From positions 1 to 5,147 of the forward strand of contig JAKCCP010000282.1 in NCBI GenBank assembly GCA_021841985.1: a stretch of 5,147 nucleotides of DNA, read 5' to 3'. Under the pieces are notes generated by a model. It was not told the DNA's origin. It saw only the letters and a list, made by a program, of their open reading frames with translations, and made no database searches. Both the position numbers and the translations under genes were made by a program. Source of the DNA: Pseudomonadota bacterium. Lineage in GTDB: Bacteria > Pseudomonadota > Alphaproteobacteria > Acetobacterales > Acetobacteraceae. This document shows, piece after piece, positions 1 through 5,147 of the stretch; the first letter of the stretch is position 1, and each line of letters starts with the position of its first letter.

Positions 1-571
1 CCGGGAGCATGGCGAGCGGCAGCGGCCGGACGCGCGGGTCGGGGGGCGTGAAATCCTCGGCCCCGACCCAGGCGAGGGTTTCGGTCCAGATCGGCGTGCC
101 GGCGGTTTCGCCCTCGCGCCGCTTGCCGATGGCGAGATCGAGCAGCCCCTTGTCGCAGGCGGCGCGCAGTTCCTGACTGCGCCCGACCTGCACCTCGAGC
201 CGCACCTCGGGATAGGTGCGGGCGAAACGCGAGAGGATCGGCGCGAGATGCTGCGGCACGAAATGATCGGCAACGCCGAGGCGCAAATGCCCGGCCATCG
301 GCGGCGCGATCAGCCGCCGCACCGCCTCGTCGTTCAAGGCGAGCAGGCGGCGGGCATAGACCAGCAATAATTCGCCATCGCGGGTGAGCGCGATGCTGCG
401 GCTGGTGCGGACGAAAACGCGCTTGCCGACCACCTCCTCGAGCCGCTTGATCTTGAGGCTGATCGCCGATTGCGTGAGGCCGAGGGCGGTGCCGGCGGCG
501 GTGAAGCTGCCTTCGCCGGCCACCGCGACGAAAGAGCGGAGCAGATCGAGATCGAGATCGGGATAGCGCAT
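1..571 (-). CDS. LysR-type transcriptional regulator (5' part, 190 residues; C-terminus outside window)
   Basis: This is a cytoplasmic DNA-binding regulator, seen only as its first 190 residues; family members are usually about 300, so roughly a third is beyond position 1. It begins MRYPDLDLDLLRSFVAV and shows the standard LysR winged helix-turn-helix at about residues 9-68: the segment GSFTAAGTALGLTQSAIS leads into the recognition helix (about 35-45, SAISLKIKRLE), followed by RVFVRTSRSIALTRDGE. A linker helix spans about 64-84. The effector-binding domain starts near residue 94 (HLRLGVADHFVPQHLAPIL) and has the typical YPEVRLEV strand at 120-127 and LLDLAIG at 143-149. This half resembles the LrhA-like branch, but that is a weak impression. 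The ATG at 569-571 is the only sensible start. No Shine-Dalgarno sequence precedes it, and the DUF2076 stop is only 10 bases upstream, so translation may be coupled. The target genes and inducer cannot be read from this sequence. Confidence 0.93.
   Translation of the reverse strand, partial: MRYPDLDLDLLRSFVAVAGEGSFTAAGTALGLTQSAISLKIKRLEEVVGKRVFVRTSRSIALTRDGELLLVYARRLLALNDEAVRRLIAPPMAGHLRLGVADHFVPQHLAPILSRFARTYPEVRLEVQVGRSQELRAACDKGLLDLAIGKRREGETAGTPIWTETLAWVGAEDFTPPDPRVRPLPLAMLP
543..560 (-). repeat. Three tandem 6-bp repeats at the start of lysR
   Basis: AGATCG occurs three times in a row on the plus strand, encoding the Asp-Leu-Asp-Leu-Asp-Leu run at about residues 5-10 of the LysR protein, just after the start codon. 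The unit length keeps the frame. LysR proteins often begin with a similar Leu/Asp stretch, so this may be ordinary. Confidence 0.6.
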
Positions 572-581
572 GGCGCGCCGG

Positions 582-1421
582 TCAGATATCGTCGAAAGAC
601 GTATCGAAAGACGTATCGTCGGGGCTGGTATCGTCGGGCATGTCGGCGGCATCGCTCCAGCCGCCGGCGGCGTTGTTGCCGGCATCGCCTTGCGGGGCGT
701 CGTTCTGGGCGGTGTCCCAGGCGGAGGAGGGCTCAGGCTGATTGGTGGCATTGTCCCACGGGTTGGGCGCCTCCGGCGCCGCGCCGGGCACGCCGGTCGG
801 CCCGGCGGACCAGGGCGAGGCGGCCGGCTCCGTCATCCCGAAGCCGCCGGCCTCGGCATGGCGGGGCGATAAAAGATCCATCAGCGCATTGCCGACCACC
901 ATGCCGCCGGCAACGCCGGCCGCCGTGGTCAGCGCCGAGCCGAGAAAGCCGGAGCCCTGGCGTTGGAACATGCCCGGCTGATAATTCGGCGGATATTGCG
1001 GTGGCGGCGCGTAGGCCGGCTGCGGCCCAGGTTGCGGGCCCGGCTGCGGGCCCGGCGCGGCCGCTTGCGCGCCAGCCCCGAACAACCCGCCGAAAAACCC
1101 GCTCGACCGTGGCGCCCCTTGCGGCGATGCCGGCGGCGCCGCGGCAAGAAGCTGGCGCGCCTGATCGAGATCGGCCTGCATCTGGCGGATGCGGTTCTGC
1201 GCCTCGGCGAGCGCGTGTTCCTGGACGAAAGCGGTCTGGGTGATGCGATAGCGCGCCGCCGGGTAGCGCGCGAACAGATCGGCGATCAGCGCATCCGCTT
1301 CCGGGTCGATCGGCGGCAGCGCCGGCGCCGTCGCCGGAACCGAGCCCGCGAAGCCGCCATTCTCGGCGCCGGCGATGCGGGCGATGAAGCGGGCGATGAT
1401 GTCGCGTTCCTCATTGGTCAT
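582..1421 (-). CDS. DUF2076 domain-containing protein
   Basis: This 279-residue protein has unknown function; homologues (the COG3416 type) are sometimes labelled periplasmic ligand-binding sensor protein, a name I would not rely on. The N-terminal helical part (about 1-95) starts MTNEERDIIARFIARIAG and contains DADALIADLF-like text at 42-50, ARYPAARYRITQTAFVQE at 51-68 and a probable coiled-coil stretch, EAQNRIRQMQADLDQARQLL, at 73-92. A Gly/Phe motif (SGFFGGLFGAG, 107-117) is followed by a Pro/Gln-rich linker with three PGPQ units (123-134). A glycine-rich hydrophobic segment at 159-184, FLGSALTTAAGVAGGMVVGN onward, could be membrane-associated. The tail (about 190-279) is acidic and disordered-looking, with spaced Trp motifs (PWS, PWDNA, AWDTA, GWSDA) and an Asp/Thr/Ser repeat ending FDDI. 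No signal peptide is evident. The start is supported by GGGAG six bases upstream. The stop lies 10 bases before lysR. Confidence 0.9.
   Translation of the reverse strand: MTNEERDIIARFIARIAGAENGGFAGSVPATAPALPPIDPEADALIADLFARYPAARYRITQTAFVQEHALAEAQNRIRQMQADLDQARQLLAAAPPASPQGAPRSSGFFGGLFGAGAQAAAPGPQPGPQPGPQPAYAPPPQYPPNYQPGMFQRQGSGFLGSALTTAAGVAGGMVVGNALMDLLSPRHAEAGGFGMTEPAASPWSAGPTGVPGAAPEAPNPWDNATNQPEPSSAWDTAQNDAPQGDAGNNAAGGWSDAADMPDDTSPDDTSFDTSFDDI
594..617 (-). repeat. Two perfect 12-bp tandem repeats in the DUF2076 coding tail
   Basis: The plus-strand unit GAAAGACGTATC occurs at 594-605 and again at 606-617. On the coding strand each encodes Asp-Thr-Ser-Phe in frame. Degenerate related units continue to about 638 (Asp-Asp-Thr-Ser-Pro). 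A 12-base unit keeps the reading frame if copy number changes. Confidence 0.85.
1018..1055 (-). repeat. Three 12-bp tandem repeats encoding PGPQ units in the DUF2076 linker
   Basis: Plus-strand units GGCTGCGGCCCA (1018-1029), GGTTGCGGGCCC (1030-1041) and GGCTGCGGGCCC (1042-1053) differ at only a few bases. They encode the Pro-Gly-Pro-Gln repeats at residues 123-134, a flexible linker between the helical N-terminus and the glycine-rich segment. Confidence 0.85.
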
Positions 1422-1427
1422 GGCTTT

Positions 1428-1432
1428 CTCCC
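1428..1432 (-). promoter_or_regulatory. Ribosome binding site of the DUF2076 gene
   Basis: The minus strand reads GGGAG six bases before the ATG at 1419-1421, within GTGGGAGAAAGCC. The spacing is good and agrees with the family's usual N-terminus MTNEER. Confidence 0.7.
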
Positions 1433-1481
1433 ACTTCTTCCTGATGGCGCAGTGGCCATGTGGCGGCGCGAGCCGGCGGCT

Positions 1482-2147
1482 TCAAGCCGGCGGCGCCTCG
1501 TATTTGGCGATGCGCCAGGCGGCGGGTTCGGCGGCGGCGGCTTCGTACCATTGGTCAACCAGCGGAAACCCGCGCACGGCGGCGGCATAGGCGCGGCTTT
1601 CCGGGGTGAGATCCGGCGCATAGCTCAGAAACCGCGCGACCACCGGCGCATACATCACATCCGCGATCGTGAAGTACTCACCGAACAGATACCGGCCGCC
1701 GGCACCGAACCGCGCCCGCGTCTCGCCCCAGATCGCCTCGATCCGGTCGATATCGGCGCGCGTCTCGGCGTTTTGGCCGAAGCCGGGCGAGGCGCGGCCG
1801 AGAACCATCGGCATCATCTGACGGAGCGCGCGGAAGCCGGCATGCATCTCGGCGCTGATCGCGCGGGCATGGGCGCGGGCGAGGCTGTCCCGGGGCCAGA
1901 GCGCGGGCTCGATCTCGGCGCAATATTCGGCGATCGCGAGCGAATCCCAGACCGCGTGACCGCGATGTTCGAGATAGGGGACGAGCCCGCTCGGCGAGGC
2001 GGCCTTGATCGCCGGCGTCGCCCCGGTGCCGGACACCGGGATCACCACCTCCTCGACGGCGAGCCCGGCCAAGCGCACCGCGAGCCAGCCGCGTAGCGAC
2101 CACGAGGAATAGCGCCGCGCGCCGATGAAAATTCGTCCGTCAGGCAT
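1482..2147 (-). CDS. Glutathione S-transferase family protein
   Basis: This is a soluble 221-residue protein with both GST domains. The N-terminal thioredoxin-fold domain (about 4-80) begins GRIFIGARRYSSWSLRGWLA; the YSSWSLR motif at 13-19 supplies the probable catalytic Ser that activates glutathione, as in Ser-type (zeta-like) bacterial GSTs. SGLVPYL at 53-59 carries the cis-proline (P57), and WDSLAIAEYC at 67-76 has the Asp-Ser pair (D68, S69) that binds the glutathione gamma-glutamyl group. The all-helical C-terminal domain (about 88-210) contains LFGEYFTIADVMYAPV with the usual N-capping box T160-x-x-D163. The substrate is not predictable: detoxification conjugation, isomerisation or peroxidase activity are all possible. 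The frame stays open upstream to a GTG at 2204, but the ATG at 2147 is preferred: GGAGG lies 9 bases before it and the protein then starts directly at the first beta strand. It follows ppdK by 66 bases on the same strand. Confidence 0.93.
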   Translation of the reverse strand: MPDGRIFIGARRYSSWSLRGWLAVRLAGLAVEEVVIPVSGTGATPAIKAASPSGLVPYLEHRGHAVWDSLAIAEYCAEIEPALWPRDSLARAHARAISAEMHAGFRALRQMMPMVLGRASPGFGQNAETRADIDRIEAIWGETRARFGAGGRYLFGEYFTIADVMYAPVVARFLSYAPDLTPESRAYAAAVRGFPLVDQWYEAAAAEPAAWRIAKYEAPPA

Positions 2148-2151
2148 GGAA

Positions 2152-2213
2152 CGCATCCTCCCAAGCATGAAGGCCAGGGCGCCGCCCCGGACCCGCATCC
2201 TCACCGCGCATCC

Positions 2214-2215
<2 letters not shown>
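2152..2215 (-). repeat. Three copies of a 9-base motif (GAGGATGCG) between ppdK and GST
   Basis: The plus-strand word CGCATCCTC occurs at 2152-2160, 2194-2202 and 2207-2215. On the minus strand the first copy met overlaps the ppdK stop codon (TGAGGATGCG), the second follows 13 bases later as the same ten bases, and the third contains the GST Shine-Dalgarno. The rest of this 66-base gap shows no terminator, which is consistent with read-through from ppdK into GST. Confidence 0.7.
2156..2162 (-). promoter_or_regulatory. Ribosome binding site of the GST gene, decides the start
   Basis: The minus strand reads GGGAGGA, with GGAGG at 2157-2161 lying 9 bases before the ATG at 2145-2147. An in-frame ATG at 2154-2156 touches this motif and could not use it. 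The upstream in-frame ATG at 2196-2198 has its nearest GAGG 13 bases away. This favours the 2147 start. Confidence 0.75.
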
Positions 2216-4883
<2,668 letters not shown>

Positions 4884-4890
4884 GCTGCGG

Positions 4891-4897
4891 CCCTCCT
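4891..4897 (-). promoter_or_regulatory. Ribosome binding site of ppdK, decides the start
   Basis: The minus strand reads AGGAGGG, with the GGAGG core (4892-4896) 8 bases before the ATG at 4881-4883. This is the strongest Shine-Dalgarno match in the window and supports the 889-residue form over the longer open frame that reaches 5030. Confidence 0.85.
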
Positions 4898-4920
4898 CAA
4901 GGATGTTAGGCAGTTTTGGG

Positions 4921-4952
4921 CAAAAGAGTCCTCTTTTTCTGAAGAAAAAGAC
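4921..4952 (-). terminator. A/T-rich hairpin with T-run (copy B), candidate glyS terminator or ppdK leader attenuator
   Basis: On the minus strand GTC plus TTTTTCT (4952-4943) pairs with AGAAAAA (4940-4934) and GAC (4930-4928), with a three-base GAG bulge and a two-base loop. It is followed by TCTTTTG (4927-4921). It lies between glyS and the ppdK ribosome binding site, in the right orientation to stop or slow transcription entering ppdK. The stem is mostly A-T and bulged, so it would be weak. On the plus strand the same hairpin is followed by five T. Confidence 0.35.
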
Positions 4953-4980
4953 TTTTTCCCCGTTCTCTTGGAGTGACGGC

Positions 4981-4997
4981 GCCGCAGGCACTGCGGC
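4981..4997. repeat. GC-rich hairpin between the two A/T elements
   Basis: GCCGCA (4981-4986) and TGCGGC (4992-4997) are perfect inverted repeats around the five-base loop GGCAC. No T-run follows on either strand, so it is not a standard intrinsic terminator. It sits at the centre of the larger inverted repeat. Confidence 0.6.
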
Positions 4998-5016
4998 AAC
5001 GGGTAAAAGTTTTTTG

Positions 5017-5039
5017 GTTCTTTTTTGCAAAAAAAGAAC
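5017..5039. terminator. Perfect 10-bp A/T hairpin (copy A), possible terminator or processing site
   Basis: GTTCTTTTTT (5017-5026) pairs perfectly with AAAAAAGAAC (5030-5039), leaving a three-base loop GCA. Read on the plus strand it is followed by ACGTTTTCTTT, a broken T-run. Read in the glyS direction it is followed by CAAAAAAC, which is not a terminator tail. The hairpin lies 15 bases beyond the glyS stop, where a terminator would be expected, but its tail fits the opposite strand better. The structure is certain; the termination role is a guess. Confidence 0.4.
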
Positions 5040-5054
5040 ACGTTTTCTTTCCCT

Positions 5055-5147
5055 TCAGCCTTCGATGAGCGAGAAATCGGCGAAGCGGTTCATGGTATCG
5101 CGGATGCGTGAAAGAAGCCTCAACCGGTTGCGGCGCAAAGATCGGAA
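5055..5147 (-). CDS. glyS: Glycyl-tRNA synthetase beta subunit (last 30 codons, truncated by window edge)
   Basis: Only the C-terminus and the TGA stop (5055-5057) are in the window. The residues read LRRNRLRLLSRIRDTMNRFA then DFSLIEG and stop. This matches the conserved end of bacterial GlyS, where an NRL-LL-RIR helix leads to a final VADFS-IEG (in enterobacteria VADISLLQ). GlyS pairs with GlyQ in the alpha2-beta2 enzyme that charges tRNA-Gly; this end belongs to the C-terminal anticodon-binding-like domain. Placement directly upstream of ppdK on the same strand agrees with a gene order I recall from many alphaproteobacteria (glyQ-glyS-ppdK). The piece is short, so the identification rests on this tail motif plus context. 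Confidence 0.85.
   Translation of the reverse strand, partial: FRSLRRNRLRLLSRIRDTMNRFADFSLIEG

Larger units (their letters stand above)
4919..5053. repeat. Pair of related A/T-rich hairpin elements in opposite orientation around a GC-rich hairpin
   Basis: This fills most of the glyS-ppdK gap. Copy A reads on the plus strand from about 4998: AACGGGTAAAAGTTTTTTGG, then a perfect hairpin, then ACGTTTTCTTTCCC. Copy B reads on the minus strand from 4964 downward: AACGGGGAAAAAGTCTTTTT, then a hairpin end AGAAAAAGAGGAC, then TCTTTTGCCC. The two copies share the same layout, an AACGGG head, an A-run, a T-rich hairpin and a T-rich tail ending in CCC. The head segments 4951-4964 and 4998-5010 are inverted repeats of each other with one mismatch and one base inserted. 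Between them, 4981-4997 is a separate hairpin. The base composition is sharply different from the flanking genes. The two copies probably belong to one dispersed intergenic repeat family. Confidence 0.7.

Noticed and set aside
470..1243. A 257-codon plus-strand open frame across lysR and DUF2076
   Set aside because: Its translation is Arg-rich low-complexity text antisense to two recognised families, and no ribosome binding site is apparent.
1472..1494. Two GCCGGCGGC words flanking TTCAA at the GST stop codon, looking like a terminator stem
   Set aside because: They are direct repeats whose GCCGGC cores are self-complementary, so a 6-bp stem can be drawn, but no T-run follows and such words are common in this GC-rich DNA.
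963..2096. A 377-codon plus-strand open frame spanning parts of the DUF2076 and GST genes
   Set aside because: It is a low-complexity Arg/Ala/Gly product that crosses two well-supported minus-strand genes and their gap. It has no domain and is a composition shadow.
2148..2204. A longer GST protein starting at the GTG at 2204
   Set aside because: The extra 19 residues are Arg/Gly-rich, lie before the first strand of the GST fold, and have no well-spaced ribosome binding site, while the 2147 ATG has one.
4900..4935. A possible ppdK promoter with TAACAT as -10 and GGACTC 17 bases upstream as -35
   Set aside because: The -35 match is poor and the region is already explained by the hairpin element, so I cannot support a promoter call.

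Overview
The window is GC-rich and its genes look alphaproteobacterial. All five recognisable genes lie on the minus strand, so the biological order runs from high to low coordinates: glyS (3' end only) -> ppdK -> glutathione S-transferase -> DUF2076 protein -> LysR regulator (5' part only). The glyS-ppdK neighbourhood and the style of the proteins fit Alphaproteobacteria. Acetobacteraceae is my best guess at family level, but that is inference from a short window.

Region by region: 5055-5147 holds the last 30 codons of glyS. Positions 4884-5054 form the 171-base glyS-ppdK gap. It is unusually A/T-rich for this DNA and contains two related A/T hairpin elements in opposite orientation around a small GC-rich hairpin; it is the most structured non-coding part of the window. 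Positions 2214-4883 encode a complete 889-residue pyruvate, phosphate dikinase with all catalytic residues I could check intact. Positions 1482-2147 encode a complete two-domain glutathione S-transferase. Positions 582-1421 encode a DUF2076 protein of unknown function with low-complexity repeats. Positions 1-571 encode the DNA-binding half of a LysR-type regulator cut by the window edge.

Functionally, glyS charges tRNA-Gly and ppdK interconverts pyruvate and phosphoenolpyruvate, a gluconeogenic or anaplerotic step. The GST and DUF2076 genes have no obvious link to these. Gaps of 66, 60 and 10 bases between ppdK, GST, DUF2076 and lysR allow one long transcript. The DUF2076-lysR spacing and the lack of a ribosome binding site for lysR suggest translational coupling there.

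I see no tRNA, rRNA, CRISPR array, insertion sequence or phage gene. I did not find a new multi-gene system. The best leads are the inverted hairpin pair upstream of ppdK, the co-directional DUF2076-lysR pair, and the repeat-built tail of the DUF2076 protein. Long open frames on the plus strand are antisense shadows of these genes.
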